Positions 33,695 to 46,599 of a stretch of 64,000 nucleotides of DNA are shown here, piece after piece. Made by a program: the position numbers and the translations under genes. Source of the DNA: Podospora pseudoanserina (taxonomy: Eukaryota; Ascomycota; Sordariomycetes; Sordariales; Podosporaceae). Within the stretch, counting starts at the first letter, position 1; each line of letters begins with the position of its first letter. The notes beneath the pieces were generated by a model. That model did not search any database. It was not told the origin of the DNA and saw nothing but the letters and a program-made list of their open reading frames with translations. The DNA lies in NCBI RefSeq assembly GCF_035222485.1, contig NC_085920.1, positions 1,612,001 to 1,676,000 of the forward strand, written 5' to 3'.

Positions 33695-36600
33695 CTAATT
33701 CCCCTGAAAAGCCCTCCTGGCATCCCTCTGCTCCTGCCCCTTGATCTTCCTCCTCTCCTTCTTCTTCTCAAACTTCTTCCTCTTCTCCCTCCCATACCTC
33801 TCCGGCGCCGCCACCGCCTCGATCCTCCTCTTGCTCAACCTCGCCCGCCTCCTTTCCCTAATCTGGTCGCCCACCTCCAGCAACGCCTTGGTGTACTCCG
33901 CGCTCCCCAGCTTCCTCTGCAACACCTCCATCACCGCCACAGCCTTGCTCTTCAAAGCCTCATACCTCGTCTTGAAAAGCTCGTTCAACGAGAACGGCGC
34001 GCGAATGGACGGGTCAGTCAGGTTCCTTAACGGACGGAGAATGGTCCTGACCGAAACCTCGACCGTCTCCTTGGGGGACTTGATGCAGAACGCTTCGAGC
34101 AAATCCATCGCCGCAAGCTTGGACACCATCGCTTCGGGCTTGGGCTGGCGTTCTTTTCTGATGATGGAGCAGAGCTTCCAGAAGAGGTACTTCATGTCTG
34201 CCTTGCGGGAGACAGACTTGTCCACTTTGTCTTCTTCTTCGTCTTCGTCTTCCTCCTCGTCGCTGTCTTCCTGTTCGGTCTTGCCGGACTCGAGGTAACC
34301 GCCTAGGAACTGGAGGACTTGGGCAATTTCCTGTGCGAGAGTCTCGTCTAGCTCGACGACGTTGAGGATGCCGAGAGAAAGGCGCACCAAAGCGGTGACG
34401 TCGTCTTCGTCGAGCTCGAGGCCATACGAGCCCTTGAGTGGGAGCTTCGCATCCCTGCCGGAGGTTTTGGCAAAGTCGGTGAGGTACATGGACAAGAGTC
34501 TTGTGGCTGTGAGTTTGACAGTTGTGTTGGAGTGCGCGAGGCAAGTCTGGACTTCGGTCCACAGCTCGGACGTGCTCGGAGCGAGGGCCTTCTGAGGATG
34601 CTTGATAACAAGCGTTTGCAGAGTGTTGAGCGCGGTGTTGGCAAGCTCCCAGTCGGCCTCCAGAGCGTCGTCATCCCCAAGAACCTGAGTAATTCTGTCA
34701 ACAACCAGAGCCAGGTCCTTCTTATCGTTGACATTTGGCTCCCGGCCTTCAAAGTAGAGACCCCAAGCATGAAGCGCGAGCTTCGAAACAGCAGGCTTGT
34801 CATCCTGTTGAATCCATGTCCTCAACAACTGCATAAACTTGGACAACCTCTCCTTGTCAGCCACCCGGAAAGATTCCTTGAGCAGCTCACCCGCAGAAAG
34901 ACGGCACTTTTCACTGTCATCGTTGGCCAAGACGAAAATCAACGGAACGAAGCACGTGGCCACAACTTCTTGTGCGAACTCATCCACCGATTTCTTGAGC
35001 AACAGATTGATAACCTCCATAACAGAGATTCGTCCACCTTCGCGCTCATACTTGAGATTGGCAACAATGAACTGGAGCTGCTTTTCCCACCTGTTTCTCT
35101 TTTGTGGATAGTCTCGGAGGAATTGGAAAAATGCACCGCGCGCGAGATCTCTGGTGTCCTTGTCAGGGTTGGTGATCATGATAGTGCCGACGTAGTCGAG
35201 TGTGTCGTAAATAACAGCCGTTTCCATCTTGCGGTCCAGGACTGACCGCAAGAAATTGAAGGTTACATGCCGGTACAAGGGCTCGGTGAGATCATCCTTC
35301 AGCTTTCCGAGGAGCATGTCCAGAGCAGCATCCTTGATGACAATCTCCCTCCTGTCACGCAGGATAACAGAGATGAGCTTCAAAGCTGCTTGCGCCAAGT
35401 CAGAGGTGGTGGTAGGCGACATGGATATGGCCTTGGTAGCTTCCTTCAGCGCAACTTTGTACAGATTGGCAGAGTCGTCGTTCTTGAAGGGAACCTTGAC
35501 AATGACAGTGAGTATCTTGAATGCCGCGATCTTGACATCCTCTTCCGCGGAAAGTACAGCATCACCAAAGATGGGCAGCAACTTGGCGATATTGGCAGCA
35601 GTACGGAGGTGGTCATGCTTTCTGAACACAGTCCGGAGAACATCGATGGCAAACCTGACAAGCTTGTAGGTGTGCTTAGCCGTGACACCGCCATCGCTCT
35701 TCTTCGCAGCCTTCTGCACGATATATCTCTTGAGACGGGGGTCCATCTTAGGTTGCTCCATGGGCTGGTTAGACTTGTAGACCTCCTGAATGACCTCATA
35801 GCAGAAGATCAGGACATCTTGCGAAGCGGCAGCAGGGTTTTCAAGAAGACCCTTGGTGATACGAGTCAGCAGCTCATCAATCTTGCGGACGGTACGGACG
35901 TCCAGCTTCTCCAACAGCAAAGACTGGAGAGGCATAGTCAGATCGCTAAGGCGACGGATGGAGGCTGTCTTGGCGACCAACTCCATGGAATCCTGACTCT
36001 TGCTGCCCTTAACCTCCTTCATCTTGCCAGTGTAACCTTCGGCATCCTTCTCTTGACCTGTGGCACCGAAGATATCGTCCATGATGACAGCCATGATCTG
36101 AGGCAGGCAGTAATCGAGATCACCCTGCTCGAAAGCTGGGATAGCGACCAACAACAGAGAGTGCATGGTGTAGGACAAAATATGAAGCTGGTTGCCTCTG
36201 ACGAGAGCACCACGCAACTCCTTCAGAATGAACCCGAACCTGTGAGCACCGAGGACACCGGAGATCTTGGCGAGCGTGTCTCTGGCCATATCGCGGGATT
36301 CGACAGACTTACTCCTGAGGATATGGCAAATATCAGTCAAGACACCGGGGAGCTTCTCGTTCAAGAGGTTATCCGGGAGAAGGACGAGCAGCTTGGCAAT
36401 GATAACGCCCACCGGTACTCTGGAGCTGACCTCCGTCTCATCCTTCTCGTGGATGTACTTGAGGAGGGGAGGCAGGAAGCTGCCGACAATCTCGGTGCTG
36501 AGCTTCTCCTGGTCAGGAAGTGTGCTCGCGAGGCGGCACTTTTGTACCTCTCCATCCACCTCCATAGCGTCACTTGACTTCTGGTCAAGGGCAGTGCGGA

Positions 36601-39600
36601 GGGCGTCCACCTCCCTCTCCAGAAGACGGATGACTCGCTTCTGGGAGTCAGGCTTTGACTCCACAAACGAGACGAATCGTCTGAGAATAGCTCTGTATTG
36701 TTGCCATTCCAAAGAAAGGGTCAGGCCAGAAACAGTGGTAATGGCCTGCGCGCCGAGGCCATGATCGTCGCCACCTTCTGGATGACCAAAGATGAAGTGC
36801 TCAAAGAGGGGAATGAAAAACTGGCTGATGTGCTTGCTGCGGAGAGGTGTCTTGGCATTCACCGACTCCAGCAAGCGAAGGGCCTGCAACTGCCTTGCGA
36901 CAGCCGGACTGAGGACGTGGAAGAAGAAGGCTTGGTCTGAGTCCTCGGACGAAGGAACCAGGGGCGTCAGATCGGAGACCATCTCCCATTCTGGGAGGCC
37001 AGCCACGAGGGCACCAAACACGCGTAGAATCTCGCGTCTCACAGTCTCTGACTCCTCCTTTGATCCAGCGTAGATGGCTGGAAGCAGGATATCAGAAACC
37101 ACAGTGATGAAGGCTTGTTGCTGGGCGCTGCCCCAAGCATCCTTGGCTGCCCAGATAAACTTGCACAACCCATCGGCAGAGTTTGTCGACAGGACACCAA
37201 ATTCCTCATCCTGCTGGATGTAGAAGAGCATGTTGTGAAGGAGAGGCATCCATTGGTCCAGAGTAAAGGGCGTCTCCCGATCTCTGGTGATGGAGTTGAA
37301 TGCGGTCAACCGGACATTGTAGTCTGGCTCATCCAGACGCCTTGGCTTGTAAGCATTGAGATCGCGGCAGGTATCCGCAATCTCTTGTGCCCATGTTTCT
37401 GTGGATGCAAACACTGCAAGCACTTCAGCCAAGGTCTGCCTGTTTTGCCTGTCCTTGAAATAGCCAAACAAAGAGGCCACCGTATGATAGACCTTGCTCT
37501 TCAGTTCAGTATTCCCCTGGAAATCTTCCAAAGCCATGAAACCCTTAAGAATCAGCAGGATTGAACCTTTGATCTTGGGGCTGACCATCCGCGAGGGTTG
37601 GTTGAGCAAGAACGTGGAAATCTCCACTATATCCTGGATGCTGGTGGATGTCTCGACGATAGGAGAGAGTACAACAACGGTATCAACAGCAGAACCCAAA
37701 AGGTCTCTGCTAATATCGCGCTGGTCACGAAGAAGACTGCTTATTTTTCCGAGAATGAGGTCGACATTTGGATCTAAGAGCTCAGCTCTTATGAGTTCAT
37801 TGAACTCTGACTCCTGCGCAGATGCCTGAGCAAGGCCGACAAGGGTCTTGATCATTTCAAGCGCGTATATCTTGACATCAGCCTTGGCCTTTTCCATACC
37901 AAGCGTCTCCACGACATTGGGCACAATGCGGCTGTCGATGGCCAAAAACATGGCTGTCTTGGGGAGAGCAGCCCAGGTACCGAGCAGCTTCCAAGTAGCT
38001 GATACGCCCTGGGTAGTCTCAACGGCAAGCTTCTCTATCCGAGGACTGATGATTTCTTTCACCATAATGTCTTGATACGGCGTCCAGTCAAAGCTTTGCT
38101 CATTCTGGAAGAGCTTGCAGAGGCACTTGAGAGAAATCGTCCTGATAACCTTCAAGAGCAAAGCATCCTTCACGTTCTCAGTTTCTTCGGTTTCCTCGGA
38201 CTCTTCCTCCCCTGTCGTAACACCAACCTGCCGGCAGGCGGAGATGAGACAGAGGAGAATTGCATTGGCAAGGGACTCCACGTATGGGGAGACCGCACCG
38301 CCGAGCTCAGTGATGACAGCCTCAAGCATATTGAGCAGACCGACCTGCTTGCGAATGGGCAGGATTTCCTGAGAGAAGAGCCGTTCATTCAGCCCCTTGG
38401 CATCAACGACACGGATGTTGCGCAGTGGGCCAAGCGCAATGTCCAGGAAGTTGCCCATGTCGTCCACATTAAGCTGCCGAATAACTGCCAAACGTGTCGC
38501 ATGAAGACCGTGCCGGCCACTGCCTGCGCCCTTCTTGGAGATCGTACGGCCGTACAAGAGGTGAAGCAGAACAGGCATAACGGCCTCTCGCTCGTTTGGC
38601 TGGATCTTGTTGTCGCCTTGGAAAAGGACAGTAAGCTCGTTTTTAAACCTGGCCTCATCAAGGAGGTACTCCAGATGCTCCTGCTTCTTCTTGACCGCAT
38701 CATTCTTCCATGCCAAAATGGCCTTCAAGGCAAGCTTTTGCACCTCGATATCACCATTTGCCAAGAGCTTCAGAAGTGCCGTATAGACCTTGTCAGCTTG
38801 ATAAAGCACTCGAGGATTGTTGAACTGTGAAAACACCCCAACTAAGGCTTTCCGGTCAGGAAGCGACCAACTCGCTTCTAACATTTCTTCAGCCTCTTCC
38901 TCGGTGTCTTCTTGGTCTTCAGCCGGGGTCTCGCCATCGCTCATGAAAGAAAATAGATATGGCACTAGGTTTCTTGAGCGTTTCTCAGCCAAGCTCGGGA
39001 TAGCGTTCAAAGCTTTGAGAGCCATGCTGCGAGCCCTTTGCGAGTGGGGATCAACGATCTTCTGACCCTCCTCGAACTTTTCCAGCATGCCCCTGTACGG
39101 CTCCTCCAAGGCCTGAGCGATTGGCTCAGCAGTTCTATGCAGGCCTTTCATGTTCAGGCATTCAAAGTCGGTGAGCGGGAGGCGACGTGGATCCTGGGGC
39201 TTGGATGCACCTGACCACCGTTCGGAAGGCTGGTCCAACCAGTCAAAGGCCAAATCGGCCAAAACCTCCTCGCCATGCTTAGACTCGGCAACTTTTTTCA
39301 TGGCTTCCACCGAGTCATCCCAAACTGGAGCAAGAGGGACGGTCATCATACCAAACAAGAAGGCTGGGATTGCCCGTATGAGCCAGGAAGTTTGATCAAG
39401 ATGAGCGTAGATTTGTCCCAGTTTTCGAACGTGAACAGCGATCGTTCGTACGTTTTCCAAAATCAGAGACAGCTCTTCACACTGAAGCATCGTTGCTAAG
39501 GCTGAGTTGGAATCAGGGGTTGACTCCAGAATTTCCAGAATTCGCAAGGACGCAAGCCGGAGTTCATGAGAGGGCGCGGACAAGTTGTTGACGAGAGACT

Positions 39601-41609
39601 TCACTAATGGGTCTTCCTCCTCCTGCATGCTGTCACTCCCACTGCTGGTTTCTGAGCTGCTGCGTCCCTTCGCCTTGATCTCCATCAGATACGAGAGCAG
39701 GGCCTCGAGGAATGCCGGAGAGTGGCAGAACCGCGGGGTAGCTGCTCTGAGAAGAGGAGCCAGACTTGGATCTACCGACCCAGGGGCAGCACACATTCTG
39801 AGATAGGCACGGAAGCCATCGCTCATAATAAAGTTGGCCTCATCGGTTGGTAAAGAGGAGGAGGGCCGTAAGGCGAGCTTTAGCTTCTTAAGCAAAACCT
39901 CGGCGATACGGGCATTGGTGGAGGGATGGACTGTCGTAACCTCCAGCACCCGTAAAAGTGCTGAATATTTTGGCAGACATCTGTCCCTCCACGTCTCCGC
40001 ATATCTCCCAAAACCACCGCTCTCCGGGAAAGGGGTGTCTTCAAGCCGTACAAACTTGTTGACAATCTGATCTTGCCAGGATTGTGGGAGAAGGAAGCCG
40101 TCTTTCCCTTTGACCCGCGGCAGGCCCCCATTTTCTACCATATGAGGCAGAAGCACGCAGAGCATCTCCTCGTTTGAGTTTCGGGACCAATGGGCGACGA
40201 CAAATCTATTGAACGGTCAGTATATCAGCCTTCACCAAGTTAATGGGTCATACACACTTTTGAAAGTCTTTCAGGAAGAGCCCTCTGAACCGTTCAGGGT
40301 GGAGATCGGCCAGATAGGAGCAAAATGGAATGTACCACCGCATTAATGGCTCCTTGGTCGTGGTGTTGTTGAGTGTTGATAATGATGGCAACAAAGCGTC
40401 TATTGGTGCTTGCCCCCAAATAATAGCTATCCTGGTGATTAGGCGGTCCCATACTTGGCGAGGCGAGATGGCCTCAATCCTTTCCTTGACCTCACCCAGC
40501 TGCGTGAGCTGTTGTCCCAGAGCTTTTACAAGAGCTGACCAGTCGTGAATCCGGTTTCCCCTCCGTACACCAGCCGCAACACCTAGGAGCTGCACAAATA
40601 ACACTGGGCGTGTACCAGCCGTAGCCTCTTGCACTATGCGTGTCTCGATCGTCTTGAAAGTCTCGATTGTTGTATGGTGAATGATACTGGTAAGCACACC
40701 GCAGCAGACATCCGTCCATACTGTTTGCTCAGGAAGGTCAGCTTCCCCTTCTGGCACATCCCGCACGATAGTTGCAAAGACCTCCGGGGCAGTCGAATGG
40801 ACGCCATTGTTGGGAGCCTTGAGCGCCTCGGCAAACATAGTCATGATACCCTGGCTATAGAGCTCATACTGCCTCGTCCCGGCCACACTCTCCAGATCCT
40901 TCCTCACATGCTCCACAAAGAGCGGTAGAGCCTTCTCCTTGTGGCTGGGCGCCGCCGCTTTCTTCACCAAGAAGCTCATTGCCTCGGCCGCAAACCGAGC
41001 AATATGTCCCGGAATCTTCGCCTTGCCCATCAAAGGAGAGACCGCATCGTATGTGGGTCGGAGGTCAGGAACGACTAGTCTCGAAAGATATTTGAAGAGG
41101 AATGCGAGCGACGCAAAGGTCCATTCGATTGCTTCTACATCGTGAACTTTGCTCGCCAGCTCCACGATCAAGCCGAGAGCGCGGGGGTAGTGTTTCTCGA
41201 ATCGCACACCAAGATCATGGGCGAACGCAGTGACCAGGTCGAGTAACGGCTCTAAAGAATCCTTTTGGTGCGTCGAGATGGCCTCGGCCAAGAGGTCCAT
41301 AATCTTGTCTTCATGATGGAGAATTTGAGCGAGGGAATCGGTATAACGGGTGACTTTTAGCCTAAAAGACACATAGGTCTTTGACAGGTTGAGTTCGGCC
41401 CATCTGTCGAGGCCATTTCTGAGGTAGGAGGTACTCGCTTCGAGATCTTCGGCTTCGAGGTCATGGCGGCGCACTTTGCGCAACGGATCGAGCGAATGGA
41501 GCTTTGAGATTTTGGTACTGAATGATTCCCATCTGTGATTCTTTTCGTGAGGCGTCCGCTTGACGCCCCTTTGGGACTTAACAATGCGTCCGGAAGTTGT
41601 GGACGGCAT
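33695..41609 (-). CDS. UTP20: U3 snoRNP / 90S pre-ribosome component UTP20
   Basis: Two exons, 41609-40258 and 40205-33695, encode 2620 aa, with a 52 bp intron (GTGTGT donor, AATAG acceptor). The start at 41609 gives MPSTTSGRIVKSQRGVKRTP. The size matches the UTP20/DRIM family (about 2500-2800 aa). Almost the whole protein is alpha-helical HEAT/ARM-like repeat. Recognisable parts include the N-terminal WESFSTKISKLHSLDPLRKV, the DRIM region and a long Lys/Arg-rich C-terminus (ERYGREKRKKFEKKKERRK) likely to bind RNA and direct the protein to the nucleolus. An acidic patch (EQEDSDEEEDEDEEED) lies about 180 residues before the end. UTP20 acts in the small-subunit processome during 18S rRNA maturation. 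The second exon, 6.5 kb, is the longest in the window. Confidence 0.94.
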
Positions 41610-42076
41610 GGTGGGTGGTGATCTGGGCTGTTGGTGTTTGCGAAGAGAGCCCAAGAAAGCCTTCAATCGCGAAAACACCACCGCGAAACAGCACCTTGAC
41701 CTCTGGAAATTTTTTGGCAAGGGTCTGGGTCCATTGAAGCTAAGATAAGCCGATAAGCGGATAAGAGCGGGTTGGTGGGGGCAATAGGACATGTAGCTTT
41801 ATTGCATAAGCACCACAGACATTGTTGCCATGTGCATACTGGACAGATGCATATACGGTTGTATGCCAATGGGGGCTTAAACACATATCTCGTCTTGTGA
41901 CATCATGTCCACCACCACCGTAACGAGGACTACTTGAGAACTAAACGAATTGTTGGGTGTGCGCAATAAAAATCATCGCATTGGTATCTCCGTCTAGATG
42001 AATCAAATCCCCATCTTATTTATCTCCTGCCTACAATCAACTGCTCTCATGAAGCATGAAACCAAATACCTCCCAT
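41610..42076. other. UTP20 promoter and DRN1 3' flank
   Basis: Both neighbours are on the minus strand. The interval holds the UTP20 upstream region, with GATAAG-type sites in series (41745-41767, read as CGATAAGCGGATAAGAG), and the DRN1 3' UTR. No gene is apparent. Confidence 0.45.
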
Positions 42077-43771
42077 CTAAGTAAAGTTCCACTCCTTGAA
42101 CGCCTCCCTAAACGCGGCAACGTCCGCCGTCTCCTCCTCCTCAGTCTGCACCACATCCTGCCAGAAAGTCCGATTCTCCAGTTTCAGCAACTTCACCATA
42201 ACCTTGCGCGGATACTGCAGATCAAACCTGATCTCATCCCCAAATTGCATCAACAAACTCTTGCCAATAACCTTCCCGCCCTCGACCTCATCATCTTCTT
42301 CCCCCCAGATCCAAATCCGGAAATAATCCCCTTCCACCTCATCCGCGGTCTCAAAATCCTTCACCACAAACTTGCCCAGCTTCATATCCTCGGCCAACAC
42401 GCGGAACCCAGCCTCCACCAGACCCTTGCTGACAAGCTCAATCGGAACAGGCAAAAACTGCCAGTGAGCGTGAATATTCCTTGATCGGCTGATTTCCCAT
42501 GTCACAGCCCCGAGCTTGTGCTTCGAAAGTGTTGATACCATACTCTGAAGTGACTCCCGGAACCGCTTCATCTCCTGAAACGTGGTCTTGGCCTGCTCGT
42601 CCCCTAGCTCGGTCTTGCTAAGCGTCGCTACGTGGTCAACGGGCGTGATGACGAAGTGACCAGGAAAGTTCAAACCGTGCTCCTTGTAAGTTTCGCTGGT
42701 CGTGAGAGGGCCCTTGGCAGTAGCAAGATAGGCAGCCTCGCCGATACACCCAACCATGTGTGTTGAGAGATTTGGATTGCACAGGCAAAAAAAGCATTTC
42801 TCCGGTCCGGGTGGCGGAGAACGCTCGCGGTGGCGACGGTGACTCTTGCGCTCATGTCGCGAGTCTCCATGTGAGAATCTCGAGAATCCGGCATCTTCAG
42901 CAGACCGCTTCGTGGCGGCAGGCTTGTAGAAGGGGGTCATTGTGCTCCCGGCGGGTGGTGTGATAATGGCATCTCTGTTGAAGGTAAAGGCGTACATAGA
43001 CTTGGCCCTGGCAGTATTTCCCCACGGTGCCAACGAGATAAAGCGTGTGAGTTGAATACCCTTGTCCTGTTCCTCCTCTGCCTTCTCCGGAAAGAAAGGC
43101 TCTCTCTCGAAGCAAAAGTCATCTGGTGACATGGACAGGTGATACTTGGGCTTGAGGGCGGCGCAGAGTTCCGCAATCGCTGGGTTGGAAGGGGCTGTGG
43201 TGCTGTTGATGCTCATCTCCTTAGCCTTTGGGCTATTCTTCCAGACATCGGATGGCCAAGTTGTTGTTAGGAGAATGTCTGCACTGTTAGCTCCTCGGAG
43301 ACTCTTTGCATCGCCTTCGGTGTGAAACGGTGAGATCTGTTCCTTAGACAGACCAGCAATAATGTTCGAGTCAAGTAAGCCTCCGAGTGTGACTATCCGG
43401 ACACCTTCAGATGTCTTTGTGGTTGAGCGCTTCCCAAGGTAATGAAGATTAGGGGCAATTTCCTCGTCTTTCTCGATTCTCTCGACCACACGTGGGGGAA
43501 GAGGAACAGTGCCGACTGTGAAGTATGTTGGGCAAGGGATTTGAATCTGCCCATCCAAGATCTGTGTGAGCTGCTCATCATCCTGTTCGCTACTGAACAG
43601 GTTGCCCGTCACGATGGCAAAACTGAAGGCGTTTTTCGCATGGAGTGTAGCTAGTTTGCTGAAGGCTGGTTGGAGTTGACCGTTAATGCTGCCGAACACG
43701 AAGCTGATTTGGTCAGTTGATGTGGCATCGCTGAATTGAAGGGTACTTGGAACTGACATTTTGGCAGCCAT
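42077..43771 (-). CDS. CwfJ-domain protein, DRN1/CWF19L1-like
   Basis: This single exon encodes 564 aa; a second in-frame ATG is at residue 5. The N-terminal half resembles a metallophosphoesterase fold without the usual metal ligands (FVFGSINGQLQPAFSKL, FAIVTGNLFS), as in CWF19L1 and yeast Drn1. A basic Ser/Arg/His stretch (RHERKSHRRHRERS) follows, then the CwfJ_C_1 domain (CFFCLCNPNLSTHMV, GHFVITPVDHV and the HIT-like NIHAHWQFLPVP) and the CwfJ_C_2 domain to the end (RKVMVKLLKLENRTFWQDV). In yeast, Drn1 associates with the intron-lariat spliceosome and aids the debranching enzyme Dbr1. That role is family knowledge; here only the architecture is seen. It is distinguished from CWF19 itself by the N-terminal phosphoesterase-like half. 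Confidence 0.9.
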   Translation of the reverse strand: MAAKMSVPSTLQFSDATSTDQISFVFGSINGQLQPAFSKLATLHAKNAFSFAIVTGNLFSSEQDDEQLTQILDGQIQIPCPTYFTVGTVPLPPRVVERIEKDEEIAPNLHYLGKRSTTKTSEGVRIVTLGGLLDSNIIAGLSKEQISPFHTEGDAKSLRGANSADILLTTTWPSDVWKNSPKAKEMSINSTTAPSNPAIAELCAALKPKYHLSMSPDDFCFEREPFFPEKAEEEQDKGIQLTRFISLAPWGNTARAKSMYAFTFNRDAIITPPAGSTMTPFYKPAATKRSAEDAGFSRFSHGDSRHERKSHRRHRERSPPPGPEKCFFCLCNPNLSTHMVGCIGEAAYLATAKGPLTTSETYKEHGLNFPGHFVITPVDHVATLSKTELGDEQAKTTFQEMKRFRESLQSMVSTLSKHKLGAVTWEISRSRNIHAHWQFLPVPIELVSKGLVEAGFRVLAEDMKLGKFVVKDFETADEVEGDYFRIWIWGEEDDEVEGGKVIGKSLLMQFGDEIRFDLQYPRKVMVKLLKLENRTFWQDVVQTEEEETADVAAFREAFKEWNFT

Positions 43772-46599
43772 CTTGATTGGTAAAGATGATATGTGATGAG
43801 AGCAGATGCTCTGAGAAAGAGGATGAGGATAAGAGGCTGCCGGCCCCCTGAGGTTGTTGTGAGACGAAATGTTGACCGCCGATCACAAAAATTACCAATT
43901 AAATAAGATATCTTGAAAAATTGTGAGATGGTTTCCTCTTATCCTTGAACAAAGAAAGTTGATATCTCGATTCCGTGGTTGGTAGATTTGAACCGCTCTC
44001 ATCTCACAAATGTCATAAGTGGAAGGCACGATCTCACTGACAGCAGGCGCGCTTCAGCAAGCAATGACGCGCCTCGCCCTAAATTTTTTATCGCTTATCT
44101 TCCACCCAAGCTCTCTCCCGCCTTGGCACCCTGATCCTCCCACCTCCAACCCCAACCCGCAGACCCACCAGTTCACCAACCTCCAACCTCAACCTTCTCG
44201 AAGCACCATTTCACAAACGAAAGGTCCCACCCCCAAGCCATGCGCAAAACCACCCGCCCCTAATGCAAATGCACACCGCACCGCAACATCTCAAATCCCC
44301 AGCATTTCCATCCCCGTCCGTCCCACCCCTTTTTTCTCTCACATTCCCCCATTGTTTACATTTTCCCCCTTTAGGCAACCGATCACCTGTCTCGCAAAAA
44401 GAAAAAGCGGAGCCCACACTACCTATCCGATCCGAGAACTCCATACCCCACAACCCGGGCTCCGGTCCGCATTCCGCCATCCCAGGCCATCGCCGGGCTC
44501 CACACAGAGCCCGGACCACACCACCCCGGAACGGCTATCTCAACGACGACAGGACAAGGGGTGGAATTTTCTAGTAAATAGTTGGTTACAACCTCACGGC
44601 TATATCGTCTCCAGGGAAACGCTCACCTCAACGAAAACTCTGACATGTGTTCTTTTCTTCCATGCGGTAATGGCCGACATGAAAACCATATCCACGGTAC
44701 AGGTAAAATGACAACCGGAGAGTTTGGAACGGAGGTATAACACATCCCGCGTTATACACTCTTATACCCATCATATCGTAGTTGTGAAAAACTTTTTGAG
44801 ATTGCAGCCTCTCATTCTACCAGCACGCCTTTCCCCGCTCATCTCTGATCTACACTCTCCATCAGCTGTTACTTCTTGCCAACCAAGCATAAAACTCCTT
44901 GCCACATCACCGCCCATCAAAACCCACTCGCTCTCACTCGTTGCCCCGTGAACCCCAGAAACCATCGCCCGATCCGACAGTTCAAAAAACAAATCCATCC
45001 CCACCGGCGGCCATCCCGTCATCCAATATCGCAACCCTGCCCTGTCTTAAACCAATGCAAAGAAAAGGGTTAGGTTAGGTGTTCTCCGACGACCCTCTAC
45101 TCACCAAACCGTTACATTCCCACCCGCTTTGAAAATTTCCCCTGAACACAAAACCCCGTCCTTGGCAAAGGGCCCAAGTGTTTGACATGCAGAGTCCAAG
45201 TTATGCTTCCATGCTGGGTCACAACTTGATGAAAGATGAAGTCACAAACTTGATGACCACATGACAACGGACATACAAGTCAAAGCACAACAAGTGCGAC
45301 AGTCGTCAAGTAATTTTTAAACTTCATTTTGTTCTTGTTTTTTGCTTCAGCCTGTAAACTCACTAGGTACAAAGCTACTTCGTAACAAGCACCCGTGGCC
45401 GTGATTTTTTTTTGTTCTGATATTCCCAAACAGTGAAAAAAAAAAAGGAAGGGCGGTTTCTCGGTTCGAGTTCTCCATCATCGCGTATCATGCTGATTGA
45501 TGGCTCGCCAATAAAAACCCAATCATCCATCCAATTGCTGTATGTTGTCAGAGGGGAGCGATGGCAATCACCCACACAAAAGCAGTACAGGAGTTTCCCA
45601 TGATGTCCAGGGAAGGGGAGCAGACGAGGATGACTTTTTGCCACAGGGATATCTTGTTCACCAAGATCCCAGGGCTCTCTAAAGCCGTTCTTCTTCTGTC
45701 CCATCCCATATTTCTTCCATCTGATCCTGGCAGGAACTTGAACAAAACTCATCTGACAATTAAGTCGTGAGTCGCAGTCCGTCGCAAGTAAAGGTTTCTC
45801 CTCCCATCTTATGCTTCCTCCCCTCGGACCAGCAAACAACACCAAAGATGACCCCTTCCTCCATTTTCCCTGGCCTCCATGGTAAATAAACCTGTTGCAA
45901 ACCACTGCAGAACGCATGTTCGTGGAATCGACGTCTGGATCCACCGTGCGAAAACGGGTTGCCAGGAGGGGTATCTTGTGTGTAAATGCTACAAAGAAAA
46001 AAAAGACAAAAACAACAATTTTGGTGTGGTTTCGATGTGTGTCGGACCGAACCGGGATATTCTGATCAGTAAAGTGCTTTTTCGTACAGACGTTGATAAG
46101 GGAAGATGAGGTGCCCGCGAATGGGCTGATGACGCGCAATCGTAACAGCTCTTGAGCGGCGAGTAAGATAAAACAAGACCGGTTTGCTGTATCATCGTGA
46201 TCGCTAAACATTATGAATACATGCCAGTCCATGCCGCAATGCGGACTGACACTTTGACAGTATCGAAGAGCTGATAGGCATCCAAAACATGATGGGCCTT
46301 TGCTGAAGTGATACATGCCAAAAGGTGGCAAGTAATGCCGAGAAGAAGAAACAAGTATGCTGGGTTTGTCGACGATCGTGAGGGTATCAATCCTACCGGA
46401 AACAAACCTGCACCCTACTCAGTCGCGATGAGAGGGCAGCATGTGTATGAATGAGGTATGTGACATAGAAGAAGACAAAGTGGCTGCGAATGAGCCTGCT
46501 CCGGGAAAGCTGTGGTTGGCGAGCAGAGGTGACAACTGCTGAAGAATAGGTAAGGATGCAGTGTAATCCAACAAGTATTCCCATGAGTGATGTTGGTTT
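43772..46599. other. Long gap between DRN1 and CDC25, no supported gene
   Basis: These 2.8 kb hold the DRN1 promoter (right of 43772) and the CDC25 3' flank (left of 46600). From about 44100 to 45050 the plus strand is strikingly rich in C and T, like a fungal promoter or leader, yet no plus-strand gene follows for 10 kb. Open stretches at 44019-44711 (+) and 45375-46331 (-) have low-complexity composition and no domain. A non-coding transcript is possible, but nothing in the sequence proves one. Confidence 0.4.

Noticed and set aside
43975-44015. tRNA-like T-loop (GGTTCAAATC on the minus strand)
   Set aside because: The flanking bases do not form the five-base T stem, and no acceptor or anticodon stem could be found.
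44019-44711. 230-codon open stretch on the plus strand
   Set aside because: Pro/Ser/Thr-rich low-complexity translation of C/T-rich DNA, with no domain and several overlapping open frames.
45375-46331. 318-codon open stretch on the minus strand, directly downstream of CDC25
   Set aside because: It starts at a non-ATG codon, contains runs such as FVFFFFF and SFFFFT that come from poly-A/T, has no domain, and lies where the CDC25 3' UTR should be.
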